From contig NZ_CP060724.1 in assembly GCF_014397255.1 (NCBI RefSeq), positions 496,001-560,000 on the forward strand: a stretch of 64,000 nt of DNA, read 5' to 3'. Below are positions 29,201 to 39,128 of the stretch, one piece after another (the first letter of the stretch is position 1; each line of letters starts with the position of its first letter). The DNA comes from Weissella diestrammenae (GTDB lineage: Bacteria; Bacillota; Bacilli; Lactobacillales; Lactobacillaceae). The notes under the pieces are model-generated. The model was not told the DNA's origin and did no database searches. It saw only the letters and a program-made list of their open reading frames with translations. The position numbers were made by a program, and so were the translations under genes.

Positions 29201-29755
29201 TAAATATTGATCGCGCTCACCTAATTCAGTATCTAGGGCTTGTCCGATTAATGCGAGATCCGATAATTTATTTTGTAAAACGACATCATCCGTTAATGCA
29301 TCAGCCATTTTTTGCAGTGCTGACCATTGCAAGCCGGCTTCTTTAATTTCAAGTAACTGACTGGTAAATTGGCTAATAAAGCCTTGTTTATTTCGTAAGT
29401 TAGCATATAACTGTAAGTCATTTTGGTGGGCCTGCAATAATTGCTGAACAAGCATTGCTAAAGCCTCTGGTGACACTGTAGCATGGCGATAAAGCTTAGT
29501 GTCATTCATGTAAAACCAAGCTAATCGGCTCAGTGAAAAAACCTGCACATTTTGAGTCGCAATTGTAGCACCCTGTCGGTCATCTAGCGCTGCTAACCGT
29601 GTCAAAATATTAATTTCAGTTTGAAATTTGATTTTATTGGGCACAATATAGAAAATTTGTGCCTGTGGTTGTTGCTTTAATACATGTTGCATTTGTTTTA
29701 ATAATGCCAATTCATGATCTTTGGTGCCATCACCAAAAAGGATCGATAATGTCAT
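26219..29755 (-). CDS. rexB: RexB (AddB-type) nuclease subunit
   Basis: Partner of RexA. 1178 residues with the C-terminal RecB-type nuclease marks GTLMHAILEQVF, GKVDRYDEIS and SIVDYKAGKREFD. I find no cysteine in the whole protein. At the place where Bacillus AddB has ACPF (iron-sulfur ligand) the sequence is SRLETYAKNPYEFFL, so the Fe-S cluster is absent, as expected for the RexB branch. No canonical Walker A motif either. Upstream gene of the rexB-rexA pair. Confidence 0.94.
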   Translation of the reverse strand: MTLSILFGDGTKDHELALLKQMQHVLKQQPQAQIFYIVPNKIKFQTEINILTRLAALDDRQGATIATQNVQVFSLSRLAWFYMNDTKLYRHATVSPEALAMLVQQLLQAHQNDLQLYANLRNKQGFISQFTSQLLEIKEAGLQWSALQKMADALTDDVVLQNKLSDLALIGQALDTELGERDQYLSSDLLGVLKAFLLRGERDLSQQYFFINGYSQMNQQEKGVVEALMVQAADVTLALPIDHLTGTISHQVGNENDLFAAPKKLALQLQQFAIQNQIAVKMMPVETARTLSLTQQNVARFWSTYEQKGIQQFDGPELAIWETTSRYQEIEQLAQKIRMMVVNGQARYRDFVLLTPDLKQYENVIPAIFAKYELPLFMDVDHLMRHHPLVTFIDQLLTLAPQYTLQNIMTVLKTELFIPESVAIDDYREALAITENYALAKNMMGGFWTNSDAWQYDYRVTEDSDATLRQRAAKYDAQLALIHDQISKQIAPFLTQLSAAKDARQMAQLLYQFLMTHGVQQQLINWRDQAIAQGNLFAAQQSEQVWDKLIDVLDDFVMVFDTEQLTADNLREMLNAAFSNAKYSGVPAAMDQVLVSESGIVQIQGVPHVIIFGATSNNLPVTTRQRALLQDRDRIKLQALLPEGTQLRDTAEVTMAQDSLRIYNAMLIGTQSLLWSYPTGDGTVKLKASTYVERLQQSFQVPIKRFEVQPTGREDETILAQKIGTVASTLSHLLLAKREVQRNNQQLSASWQQVENVLRRVAKADLEAAITALHYSNQTETVASELITQLFSNTLKTSISRLETYAKNPYEFFLMYGLRLQPRQELQLTPAEQGTLMHAILEQVFQSLQGQPLGVLSVDGLQQLEQQAVAAIFASDDPTFDIFQSSQRMLALTDNLVARVHQALINMQNGQPAAGQIKTLGTETAFGAEGLAPIEFEIDGHPVVVRGKVDRYDEISVPESAQSYLSIVDYKAGKREFDFAQAYNGLELQLMTYWQAMQANYPEMAVGSASFWSLKDEPTKPVVTSAAESFSQQQALAKEAHDNAGMYRGLILDDEQFVATLESQSAYSPFAIARNKNGSYSQSGSDVVSSDELTILKQFNHLKITALTQRILAGQFPLMPYRDGTKTGLTYTDYKDVMRFDAKLDNRYHDLVKGKKKDILAKMQHDIETQGASDDGIH

Positions 29756-29859
29756 ATCGTTGCCCCCGTTTCTTCGGAATCTATGCTTATCTTATTGTAC
29801 AATTTTTAAAGCAGGATAAGAAGACAAGGTCAAATAAAAAAGCCCATACAAGCACGCCT

Positions 29860-30366
29860 TTATTTTGTGACTTGATTGGCTTGATATTTGATTTTTTCTT
29901 GCTTTCGTCGTTGCCGAATGGCACGAAAAAAATGACGCAATAAGTTACCCGTTTCCTCAGCGCGAACGCCCGGATACACGGCCACTTGGTGATTTAATCG
30001 TGAGTCTGACAAAATGTGATACATTGATTCAACGCCACCAGCTTTTGGATCGGCTGCGCCATAATAAACTGACTCAATTCGAGCCTGTTGAATCAACCCG
30101 GCACACATAATACATGGTTCAATCGTCACAAAAACTTGGGCGCCTGTCAGCCGCCATGATTTCATGTACCGACTCGCCGCTAAAATGGCTTGGAATTCAG
30201 CGTGCTGGCTAGGGTCATGAAACCGCTCACGTAAGTTGAACCCACGCCCAATGATTTGACCATTCAAGACGACTACCGCTCCGATTGGGACTTCACCCAA
30301 CGCCGCCGCTTTTTTTGCCTCTTGAATCGCTTCACCCATAAAGCCATCAATTTGCGCTGGTGTCAT
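29860..30366 (-). CDS. tadA: tRNA adenosine(34) deaminase TadA
   Basis: Converts A34 to inosine in tRNA-Arg(ACG). Zinc deaminase motifs HAEFQAI and EPCIMCAGLIQQARI are intact, with GEVPIGAVVV before them. Start at 30366 (MTPAQIDGF) with GGAGAG upstream; overlaps the methyltransferase gene by 20 nt. A minus-strand GGGCTTTTTT run after the stop may be a weak terminator. Confidence 0.94.
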   Translation of the reverse strand: MTPAQIDGFMGEAIQEAKKAAALGEVPIGAVVVLNGQIIGRGFNLRERFHDPSQHAEFQAILAASRYMKSWRLTGAQVFVTIEPCIMCAGLIQQARIESVYYGAADPKAGGVESMYHILSDSRLNHQVAVYPGVRAEETGNLLRHFFRAIRQRRKQEKIKYQANQVTK

Positions 30367-30970
30367 GATAAATACTCTCCAAAATGTAATACCCTTTATT
30401 TTTAGCAATCACTGCAACGTTACCAAAAGTTTCTGCCATTAATTGTTTTGCTGAAGGTGCGCCTTGTTTCTTTTGCAACACCACCGTTAGTGTCCCATTA
30501 GCAACTAAATGCTCAGCTGCACCGGTAATCATATCATTCACAACTGACTTACCAGCACGGACTGGTGGATTGGTCAAAATAGCAGCATATTTATCATGTA
30601 CCTGTTGGTAGCGGTCAGATTGAATGCCAGTGATTTGTTCGGCAACTTGATTATCTGCCGCATTACGTAATGTTAAAGCCAACGCACGTTCATTGACTTC
30701 GACCGCATCAATTTGCCGTTTTGGTAAAGCTTTGGCCAAACTAATAGCCACTGGCCCATAACCGGCGCCCAAATCAAGGATTTTACCAGCTGGCAATTGT
30801 TCTGTATTAAAAGCTTCTAACATGGTACGCGTCCCGAAATCGACGGTTTGTTTTGAGAAAACACCCGCGTCAGTCGTAAACTGAAGCGTATGGTTCAACA
30901 ACGAAAACGACCATGTCTGTTCATCGTGTTCGGTGGTGGGATTCTGTGTATAATAATGTTCTTCTGTCAT
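30347..30970 (-). CDS. RsmC-like class I SAM methyltransferase (16S rRNA G1207 type)
   Basis: Begins MTEEHYYTQNP and contains the SAM site LDLGAGYGPVAISLA and the N2-guanine methyltransferase motif ILTNPPVRAGK, then LQKKQGAPSA near the end; closely patterned like Bacillus YbxB. An alternative start 12 nt upstream is possible, as neither has a strong ribosome site. It overlaps tadA and follows a LOG-family gene closely, so these form one operon. Confidence 0.88.
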   Translation of the reverse strand: MTEEHYYTQNPTTEHDEQTWSFSLLNHTLQFTTDAGVFSKQTVDFGTRTMLEAFNTEQLPAGKILDLGAGYGPVAISLAKALPKRQIDAVEVNERALALTLRNAADNQVAEQITGIQSDRYQQVHDKYAAILTNPPVRAGKSVVNDMITGAAEHLVANGTLTVVLQKKQGAPSAKQLMAETFGNVAVIAKNKGYYILESIYHDTSAN

Positions 30971-31013
30971 ACTTTTCTTCATTCCAATTTCTAACCTCAT
31001 CTCGAGGTCCTGC

Positions 31014-31562
31014 TTAAACAATCGTATCTAAAAATTCAAATGCACGGCTCACTGAATCAAAGATATGTAGCTGTTCAATTGCCGTGACATCAAAAAATGC
31101 TTCTTGTTGTGACCGCTGTATCCATAATTCTAACGGCTCATAAAAGCCATCAATATTCAAAATTACAATTGGCTTGGTAAAGATATTTAATTTTGACCAA
31201 GACAACGCCTGACCCAACTCTTCCAGCGTACCTAAACCACCGGGCAGAAAAACACAAGCATCTGCCAATTCAAACATGCGTTGTTTACGGTCAGACATAT
31301 TATCAACTTTTAACATGTTGGTAATGTAGGTGGTATTTGCGGCCTCTGGTAACAAGACATTGGGCCAAACACCCGTCACGGATGCGCCATTGGTAAATGC
31401 TGCTTTAGCAACATCGCCCATCAACCCCGTCGAAGAACCACCATAGACTAAATGCCATTTTCGATCCGCTATTTGTAAACCAGTTTCGTCAGCCGCTAGT
31501 TGGAAGTGATCATTTTTCCCAGATTGCGAGCCCATAAAAACACCAATTTTTTGAATTTTCAT
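31014..31562 (-). CDS. LOG-family (TIGR00730) nucleoside 5'-monophosphate phosphoribohydrolase
   Basis: 182 residues with the LOG signature: GSQSGKN near the N-terminus, LVYGGSSTGLMG, and catalytic PGGLGTLEE (PGGxGTxxE) plus the Arg in SDRKQRMFELAD. Family members hydrolyse AMP-type nucleotides or cytokinin ribotides; many are mis-annotated as lysine decarboxylases. The bacterial role is uncertain. Confidence 0.9.
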   Translation of the reverse strand: MKIQKIGVFMGSQSGKNDHFQLAADETGLQIADRKWHLVYGGSSTGLMGDVAKAAFTNGASVTGVWPNVLLPEAANTTYITNMLKVDNMSDRKQRMFELADACVFLPGGLGTLEELGQALSWSKLNIFTKPIVILNIDGFYEPLELWIQRSQQEAFFDVTAIEQLHIFDSVSRAFEFLDTIV

Positions 31563-31577
31563 TTATGCTCCCTTTAT

Positions 31578-32534
31578 TTAATCATGAACATATTGTGCTA
31601 GGAAATTTGCAACACGTTGTTCATACATCTTAATATCCGTCGCGTAAGATTGCACATGCTGCGCTTTTTTCACAATCATCTTGGCTTTAGGCCCCTTTTG
31701 CGCTTGATAATTGTCATTAATAAAGCGGGTTGGGACAAATGTGTCATTTGCGCCATGAATGAAGAACATTGGCCGCGTATTTTTAGCAAGATATTGGGTC
31801 ACATTACCTTGTGAATACGCATAGCCAGCAAATAATTTAGAATAACCGGAAACCACCGCCAATAAAGGCTTAGCTATCCACTTTGGTAAGCCATACATTT
31901 GTTCTGCTTGATACATCAATTCCGCATGAATTGAGGCATAGCCCGCGTCTTCCACATATGCTTTCACTTGCTTTGGTGGCTGCATCCCCGATAACATCAT
32001 CGTTGTTGCACCGCCAAGCGATGCACCCATTACCACAATCTGTGTCTGTTGGCCTTGGACTGCCACGATCTTTTGGGTCCATTGTTTAGCATCTTGTGCT
32101 TCAAGGTAACCAAAGCCAATATAGTGGCCACCAGATTTACCAGCCGCGCGATTATCAAGTAGCAACACATTATAGCCTTGTTGATGGAACATCGCTGCAT
32201 AAGGGGCCATTGCGCGATGATCAACCCCAAATCCATGAATAACTAAAGCAGTTTTGGTCGTTTTCACCGTTGCTGGGGTATAATATCCCACCAACTTAGT
32301 CCCATCATGAGCGGTTAACTGCCATTCTTGATGTTGGTACTGTTGATAGGCTTGTTGTTGGGGATATAACGGGTCATTTTTACTTAAAACGCCACTACCG
32401 ATAAAGTTCTTTTTAGCTCGTACTTCAGCAACATGAAAAAAATATGCACCAGCACCCGCAACGACAATCGCAAGGCTTGCACCAACTACAGCCGTACCAA
32501 TCAATAGACGCCGTAAATGAGATTTTTTTTGCAT
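31578..32534 (-). CDS. Membrane-anchored alpha/beta hydrolase
   Basis: 318 residues with an N-terminal TM anchor (about 9-30), then an alpha/beta hydrolase fold facing outward. HGFGVDH forms the oxyanion region, GASLGGA carries the nucleophilic Ser, HGANDTFVP the Asp and AQHVQSY the His. Matches the BEM46/YqkD-like group of peptidase S9-type hydrolases of lactic acid bacteria; substrate unknown. 15 nt upstream of the LOG gene. Confidence 0.85.
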   Translation of the reverse strand: MQKKSHLRRLLIGTAVVGASLAIVVAGAGAYFFHVAEVRAKKNFIGSGVLSKNDPLYPQQQAYQQYQHQEWQLTAHDGTKLVGYYTPATVKTTKTALVIHGFGVDHRAMAPYAAMFHQQGYNVLLLDNRAAGKSGGHYIGFGYLEAQDAKQWTQKIVAVQGQQTQIVVMGASLGGATTMMLSGMQPPKQVKAYVEDAGYASIHAELMYQAEQMYGLPKWIAKPLLAVVSGYSKLFAGYAYSQGNVTQYLAKNTRPMFFIHGANDTFVPTRFINDNYQAQKGPKAKMIVKKAQHVQSYATDIKMYEQRVANFLAQYVHD

Positions 32535-32578
32535 GATTCCACCATCATCTCTATTTTTTTATTTATCAGAATATTTTC

Positions 32579-32608
32579 ATTTTAGCATTTAATCATTCTA
32601 ATACGCAA
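32579..32608 (-). promoter_or_regulatory. Promoter of the hydrolase-LOG-methyltransferase-tadA operon
   Basis: Extended -10 TGCTAAAAT (TAAAAT 32584-32579) with TTGCGT 18 nt upstream (32608-32603) on the minus strand. Confidence 0.55.
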
Positions 32609-32762
32609 TTTATCTCCTGACAAACCAAACCACTTCGACAGTTACGTTAACCATTTTAAATCAGGTCTCGCCTGATTTGAAAAACACCCGGTTATTTTTA
32701 TTCTTAAGTCATCATTTTAAAAGGCACCGGCAAAAATAAAAATATAGCTTGTCAGCAATGCA

Positions 32763-32815
32763 GATTAAAGCGCGATGCATCAGCATTTAAAATACTGGCG
32801 TACCGCGCTCTAATC
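32763..32815 (-). repeat. Long imperfect hairpin downstream of the last pilin gene
   Basis: Minus strand GATTAGAGCGCG pairs with CGCGCTTTAATC (12 bp with one G-U), enclosing a symmetric 6/6 internal loop and an inner CAGTATT/AATGCTG stem. 53 nt in all, about 35 nt beyond the pilin stop. It lacks an immediate U-tract, so it is more likely a 3'-end stabiliser or a repeat-type element than a simple terminator. Confidence 0.5.
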
Positions 32816-32849
32816 AAACATTTGCATTGATTAAAAAATTCGACCCTAA

Positions 32850-35662
32850 TTATTGTTGGCGTCGATTTTTAATCAATAGGTAACCGGCTAATAACATACC
32901 AAACAGACCAAGACCGTATAAACCGATCATTCCTGTCTTTGGCAACATCCCTAATAATACTTTTGCTGAACGATGGGAGTAATTAGCAATGACAATATCT
33001 GCATCATCAGCTGTGCCATTAATTTTGCCCCCTTGTGTGTGACCTAACGTTAAAGAATAAGCCTGATTCATTCGCTGAAAACCAGGGGGGCAGTTGTTTC
33101 AATCAATTCATAGTCACCAGAAGCTAAGCCACAATATTGCAGATAACCGTCTTGGCCCGAAAGATGCGTGGTCGCATTTTCAGATTTTAACGTCCAAATC
33201 ACATCCCCCATGGCATCATGGTCAGTGGTTGTCATATTGACCATTGGCTGTTCATTTTTCACATCAAGGTGCATAAAATACACCCATCTTGGCTTGCCTG
33301 CTAAGACATCCTTTTTCAATTGCTCAAGTTCAGACAGAGACGCAGTATTTTGATAATTCGGATAGTGTTGCGCATCATAACAATTAGCAATTATAGTTGT
33401 GAGATTCTTCGGTGTGACCCGATAAGCCAAATTAAATCCTGCCCCAGCTAACCCATTCACAATGCGCTGATGAGATATTTTGGGTGTACCATTTGTTTTA
33501 GCTATTTCCCACCCAGCAACAAAAGTATGGGTCCGATCAGTATCAACGCCATGTTCATACTCGGTTGCATAGCGGAGTTCGACCGAATTGACTAAATCGC
33601 CAGCCTGCGCTGCTGTGTTTGCAAACGCATCAATCGTCCACTCGAGTTGGCAACTATCCGGCTGAATGCCATCCGCTAGTAATTGATACATCTTTGCTGA
33701 TAACCATTGACGAAGCGCGCCATTGGTCCGCATTAATGCGAACCCATTTTCAGGTTTGTGTGCAGTATCAATAGTGCGACCATCAGTCGTCATTTGATAA
33801 TATGACGTTTTTCCTGATATTTCAACGGTTGCATCAGAGGGTAAGCTTGAATCTAATGGTTTAATCGTCGGTGCTACCTCTGGCACATAAGGAATATATT
33901 GCCCATTCACAACCGCACCAGCTGGATTAGTCGAATAAAACAAGCCATGTCCGGTCGCATGTTCTAAATGCGCAATCCCAGTCGCATCACGCTGAAAAAA
34001 GTGTTGTTCAATTGCATAGAGCGGGATACGTTGTAAGACATTCTTCGCGTCACGATAGGTTAACGCCACCTGCATGTCAGACCAATTAGTTGCATACGGG
34101 GTTGTGTCAAACAAATCAAACTGTGACCAAGTTTCAATATTGCGATTAATTTCAGTATTAATCAACCACTGAAAATTGTTGCCCCGTGCGACACCTTCAG
34201 AATCATCACCCGAATTTGCCTGATGTAGGCCGAACGTTCGATCATTGACTTTAACCGCCTTATCAACTGTTGGTACATCAAAATCTTGAAATTCAGTGGC
34301 TCCTACTCCAATAATGGCAGAAGTTTCGTAGCCACCATTCGGATCACGAATTTTTTGACACTCAACTTCATGAATATCTTCATAACCAGACACTGAATCT
34401 GATGAATGAATCATGTCAACCATATACCCATCAGGCGCATGAATTTCTGATATGTAATATTTTTCCCCCGCTTCTGGGACGTTATACCCCTCGGTATTTT
34501 CCGAGGTAAACAATGCCACACCAGACTTATCAGTACTTGCAATACTCCACAATGGATTGCCCTTAGGACCAACAAAACTCCCGAGATACTTGGTCATAAT
34601 TTGTTTGCTATGTTTTGGGTCTGCATTGATTTCTGGAATCACCTGTTTGATTAACTGATTGAGTCCAACCAGGTTATTTTGCCAATCTGACACACGTACC
34701 ATCAAAAATTGTGCGCCAGCCATTGATGACCCATCGTTGGCGTTTTTCTTAGTTACTTTGACTTCAGCCGGATCATATTGTTTCGCATAGATGTGAAGTG
34801 GTGTGGCTGCATTATCAAAATAATAGTGCTGATCTTTAATACTAGTAGCCATTGGGTTTAGCATTGGTAAATTTAGAAAAATGGGAACAGACAGCGTTGA
34901 TTGCAAATCCGGATTTTCATTTTCACGTAAAGTTTGGAAAATAATCCATTGCCCATTCGCTAAATGAAGATGTGTCTGCCCATTTTTATCCGTTGGTTCT
35001 GAAATAATCCGGACTTGATTTTCAGACAATGCGTGTTTTTGCCAATAGTCAACCACAAAAGTTCGAATAATCGTTCGCAAGGCCGTGATGTAGGCAACAC
35101 TTGCCTGTCCATTATAGTCTTGGTATTGAATGGTATAGGCAGAGGTCGTATTTTCACCTGCATCATAGTTTTTGACCGTATATGTCCCGCCATATTGTTG
35201 ATCAACTTTCACCGGTAACAAGACATCCGACCAACGGATTACTTTTTCTTTGCCATCTGGTGTCACTCCACCTGACAATGTCCCAAGCACAGTTTTTGAT
35301 ACCGTTGGTGTTGATTCATGACCGTTTTTATCAATGTGTAAGTGGACAACATCATCGGGTATCCGTAATGCACGATATGTATTACCTTCACTCACTCGCC
35401 AATCGGACTCATAATTTGTATCCGCATCATACCGTGCCACCGCTTCTGAAAATCCATTTTCAGTCCCATTGCCCCAATACATCGCCCGATTTATCGCTGC
35501 CTTACTCGAAAAATCAGTCACAGAATGGATTACAACATCCGTCATTGTCGGCCGTTGTGCCAACGTTGCAGCAGAACAAACAGGGCTCAACAACCATCCT
35601 GTCATTCCGACAAAACAAGTCAACAAAAACACCGCCAATCTTTTATTTATCTCTTGTTTCAT
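32850..35662 (-). pseudogene. LPxTG pilin subunit, frameshifted at its E-box (fourth pilin gene)
   Basis: Sortase-anchored pilin/adhesin of about 937 aa if repaired. Signal peptide at residues 1-30 (start 35662, AAAGGA upstream), N-terminal pilin domain with YWGNGTE, pilin-like YAKQ, a Cna-B start MAGAQFL, an ornate middle region and C-terminal LPKTG plus TM and RRQQ tail. The frame ends early because GCCCCCC at 33085-33090 (complement) has six C; one more C joins YELIETTAP to PGFQRMNQAYSL, restoring the E-box. As it stands the protein lacks its anchor and would be secreted. Codon use resembles the neighbours. Confidence 0.8.
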
Positions 35663-35688
35663 GACAATCAGGTTCCTTTCTATCGGCC

Positions 35689-38258
35689 TTAATTTTGTTC
35701 TTGACGATGCATAACACGATAGCGATAGTAAGCAACGCCCATTAGGCATACACCAAGCACTACCAACACCAGTAGCCATTTGGCTCCCGTGACTGGGAAG
35801 AGCGACTTCTCATAATTTTTCAATAGCACAAAATTACTCTCAGATGTATTATTCGCCGTAATAACACTTGCTGAAGGTGTCGGCCCCTCATTTTGAGAGC
35901 CAGTTAGATTATCCGCACTCGGACGCCCTAGAACAAAGTCGTGGTCATCCATTTTGGTATATCCTGAGGGCACAATATTTTCAATCAAGCGATACTGTCC
36001 GGCTGGTAAACTACAATATTGAAAATAACCATCACCACCAGTAACATACGTTGTCGCTACATTAAGTTGCGATGTCCACTTGATACCTGTCATTTTTTCA
36101 TTAGATGCGCAAACAGCCATACCTCCCGTACCCTCTGGATTCGGGTGAACTAAATAAACGTAACTACCAATGGTCATTTGGTCATGGTCAGATGACGACA
36201 AGGCATTTTGCTGAATAACCGCTTGATTTTCTGCGGTCACTAATTGACCGAGAATAAACCCAGCCCGCTCAAAGCCTCACCTTGTCCGTTTTCTTTTTTA
36301 AACTGCCAACCAACATCAAAGGTCTTACTTTCAGCGCCTTCACTGTAATTTGGCTGATAACTATTACTAAGGGTTAATTTAGCTTGATTGTTAATCGTTC
36401 CAACCTGGGCCGCTGCATTGACTTCAACATCCAAAGTCACGTCAAAGTAGGCCAATACGTCATGACTATGTGCCATGGCTGTTTGAATCAATGCTAGCCC
36501 ATCTTTAGTCGCGCTAATCGTCAATGCGCCATCCGCGTGTGATGTCACCGTACGATTGGTTTCATCAAATGAATATGTCCCGTGATGCCCCGAAACTGCA
36601 ATTAAACTTGACAAGTAATTTGAAATTTCGATGTTAGTTTTGTTTTCAAGGCCAACCCCCAAATCTTTAAAGAAGGTGACGCTATGCTCATTGGCCAAAC
36701 TCAGCTGATAATTATGTGCCTCACCACTACCAGTATTTGCCACCGACTGAGTTACTTTAATTAATGGGTATGACTTACCGCTTGGTGTCGTAACAGCAAT
36801 GACAAATTTTTTTAAATCTACCTAATAGGGTAGCGTATCACTGAGTGAATAAGTTGCTAATTTTTCCGCATGATTAATTTCACTGCGAATGGCCCACTGA
36901 ATCTGCTGACCGCGTGCTACACCAGACTTTTCATCATTAGTCACAAAGTCTGAGTGCGTAATGGGCGCAGTTTGTGCGTTCTCCGCATCAATTGGAACGT
37001 TTGGATTTACCTTTTTTGTAATTGTAAAATCATCATTTTCAAGGTCAACATGTCCCCCATAATATCGAATCGTTTGCCCGCCCCCACTGCCGTTAGTAGG
37101 CCCGTTGATTTCATCAGCTGAACTGAGGGTCACGGTCGTCACATTTGGATCTAGCAAAAATTCCGCGTCAGTTTGATTTTTGGGATGCACTGGACTTGCC
37201 AACTCAACAATTGTGTAGGTTTGACCAGGTTCCAAGTCATTAAACGTCGTTCCGGTTTCTTGCGTTGTTTTGATAGCATTAAAATCACCACTTGATCCGG
37301 CAATGGCTGTTTTGATGGCCGTATTTAATGCTGTCACCTCAGTGGCATCAGCCGGCTTACCTTTTGCTGCAGCCAATAGCGCTTGACCGGTCACACTTTG
37401 CAAATAATTAATGACTTGTGCTTTCACATCCCCCTGATATATAGCAATCACCGCACCTGGTAATTGCTGCTTTTTGGTCGCATCATCTGAATCATACTTT
37501 TTAACCGTTAAATCACCTGTCACACGTTGATTTTTAGCATAAAGATTTAAAGCATGTTGAGTGTCATCGAACCAATATCCAGCGTCATGTTTCGTCGTAT
37601 CTGGATTAATCAATGGTAAATGTAAGACCATTGGCACCGCTCGTTCAGTTGTTTTTATGTATGCCGGATGTGCAGTCTCTAAAACGATGTAGTTACCATT
37701 TTTTAAGGCGTTAAATGTGGCGGCACCGCTTTCATTGGTTGAAACAGTTTCGTCATGACGTTCATCATTACGTAACGCGGTTTCTAATGCGGCGAGATTA
37801 ATGTCTGATTTAACTTTAATTGTCCATTCCGACTTGATGGGACTAGTCGTTTCGACATCTCCTTCGGTAACTTTTGGACTAGCTACCTTAACGGTTTCTA
37901 GAATTTGCGACCAGGTTTTCGTTTCGCCGCCAATTGTCAAACCAGTTTCCGAATTAAACACAATTTTATTTGCTTCGCCAACATCAAAGCCGGTAATCGC
38001 ACTACGTGGAATTCTAAAAGCTGTAAAACTAAACTGATTTCCCGCCGGCTGCCAGCCAGCGAATGCGGTTGTTTCGTTTCCATTTCCCCAATAATAATTT
38101 TCTAATGCGGGATTTGCTTCATGAATCAGATATTTATGAACGACAACTTTTGTCGCGGTCGGTCGATATTCTTTTGTATTGGCACTGACAATCAGCGAAG
38201 CGCTTGTACCAAAGAACAAACCAGCTAGAACAGTAGCCGTTAAGTATAATTTTTTCAT
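35689..38258 (-). pseudogene. LPxTG-like pilin subunit with an in-frame stop and a frameshift (third pilin gene)
   Basis: Paralogue of the fourth pilin. Start 38258 (AAAGGAG upstream), signal peptide MKKLYLTATVLAG..., motif YYWGNGNET, pilin-like LNLYAKN, Cna-B domain LPGAVIAIY, and C-terminal LFPVTG plus TM and basic tail. Two lesions: TAG at 36824-36822 after SLSDTLPY, with the same frame continuing VDLKKFVIAVTT; and loss of one G at 36264-36266, where one extra G rejoins EALSGAGFILGQLV. Repaired length about 856 aa; the E-box YRLIENIVPSGY is intact. At present only a truncated, unanchored product of 478 aa is predicted. Confidence 0.8.
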
Positions 38259-38286
38259 TTAAGACTCCTTTCAAATTCAAAGTCAC

Positions 38287-39126
38287 TCAGCGTTCAATAT
38301 GTTTGCGATTATAACGATTGATTTGATAAACACCCAATCCAATCACCCCCATTAAAAATATTGCTTTCATTAAAGGCCGTGCAATTGGGGCAGCTATACT
38401 TGCTGCTTGCAGGTGTTGCTGATTTGGATCCAACCGCCCTCGAACTAACAAACGATGTGAATTGATAAGGTACGGGGTACACGTCATCAATGTGGTGTAA
38501 TTTGATTCAGTATTGATTGCGAGTGATGCCACATCATCCGGTTTAACCACTCGTATACAATCAACACGGTAGCGCAGTGGCCTTTCAATACCCTCAACGT
38601 AGAAAACATCTCCTTTTTTCAATCGATTCAAATGGGCAAACAATTCGGCATTTGGTAGTCCGCGATGACCCGTTAACACAGTATGGACACCTTTACCAGA
38701 AACTGGATATGATGAATTCGGTAACAAGCCAATGCCGTGGGCCAATACATCAGATGACACACCATTGAAAATTGGCAGCAACAATTCCAATTTTGGAATC
38801 CGTAAAACGCCAATAATCTGTTTTGCTTGTTTTTGACCAATGTCATAATGCGCAAGTAATGCCGCGCGACGTTTCTGATTTGCAGTCAAGGGCTGATTAG
38901 CAGTATCAGGCGATGCGCTCAAAGTTTGATTTGCCTTTTTAACTTCAGCAATTAAGTGCTTTGACTGACGCTTTGAAATATGCTTCAAATTTTGTTGAAA
39001 TGACTGTACTTGATTGCTTTGTAAAAATGCCGCTCCCACCATTTGAAAACACGTTGTAAAAATAATCATTGCAGCCACGGCAAACAAACCGATTACCAGC
39101 CAAAACCATTTCTTAGTACTGCGCAT
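38287..39126 (-). CDS. srtC: Class C (pilus-assembly) sortase
   Basis: Polymerises pilins by transpeptidation. 279 residues: N-terminal TM anchor, class C core with catalytic His in TGHRG, Cys in LMTCTPY and Arg in HRLLVRGR, and a C-terminal TM helix with a basic tail, typical of class C. A lid-like DPW/F motif is not evident. The start lies 2 nt after the second pilin's stop with GAGGG upstream. It is the intact enzyme in the middle of the pilus cluster. Confidence 0.92.
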   Translation of the reverse strand: MRSTKKWFWLVIGLFAVAAMIIFTTCFQMVGAAFLQSNQVQSFQQNLKHISKRQSKHLIAEVKKANQTLSASPDTANQPLTANQKRRAALLAHYDIGQKQAKQIIGVLRIPKLELLLPIFNGVSSDVLAHGIGLLPNSSYPVSGKGVHTVLTGHRGLPNAELFAHLNRLKKGDVFYVEGIERPLRYRVDCIRVVKPDDVASLAINTESNYTTLMTCTPYLINSHRLLVRGRLDPNQQHLQAASIAAPIARPLMKAIFLMGVIGLGVYQINRYNRKHIER

Positions 39127-39128
39127 AC

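Larger units (their letters stand above)
32535..32849. other. Intergenic region between hydrolase gene and pilus cluster
   Basis: 315 nt, AT-rich, no coding frame of note. It holds the hydrolase promoter (32579-32608), a perfect 8-bp AAATCAGG/CCTGATTT dyad (32658-32678) without a U-tract, and a large imperfect hairpin (32763-32815). No canonical terminator for the pilus cluster is seen. Confidence 0.6.

Noticed and set aside
24000-29755. RexB as an iron-sulfur AddB
   Set aside because: No cysteine is present in the protein, so the Fe-S form is excluded.
32658-32678. AAATCAGG/CCTGATTT dyad as the pilus terminator
   Set aside because: Perfect stem but no U-tract on either strand; it may be an operator for the hydrolase operon.
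33085-33090. C6 run in the fourth pilin as a programmed ribosomal frameshift site
   Set aside because: No slippery heptamer with a downstream pseudoknot is seen and the same kind of one-base loss recurs in three other genes, which fits mutation or tract slippage better.
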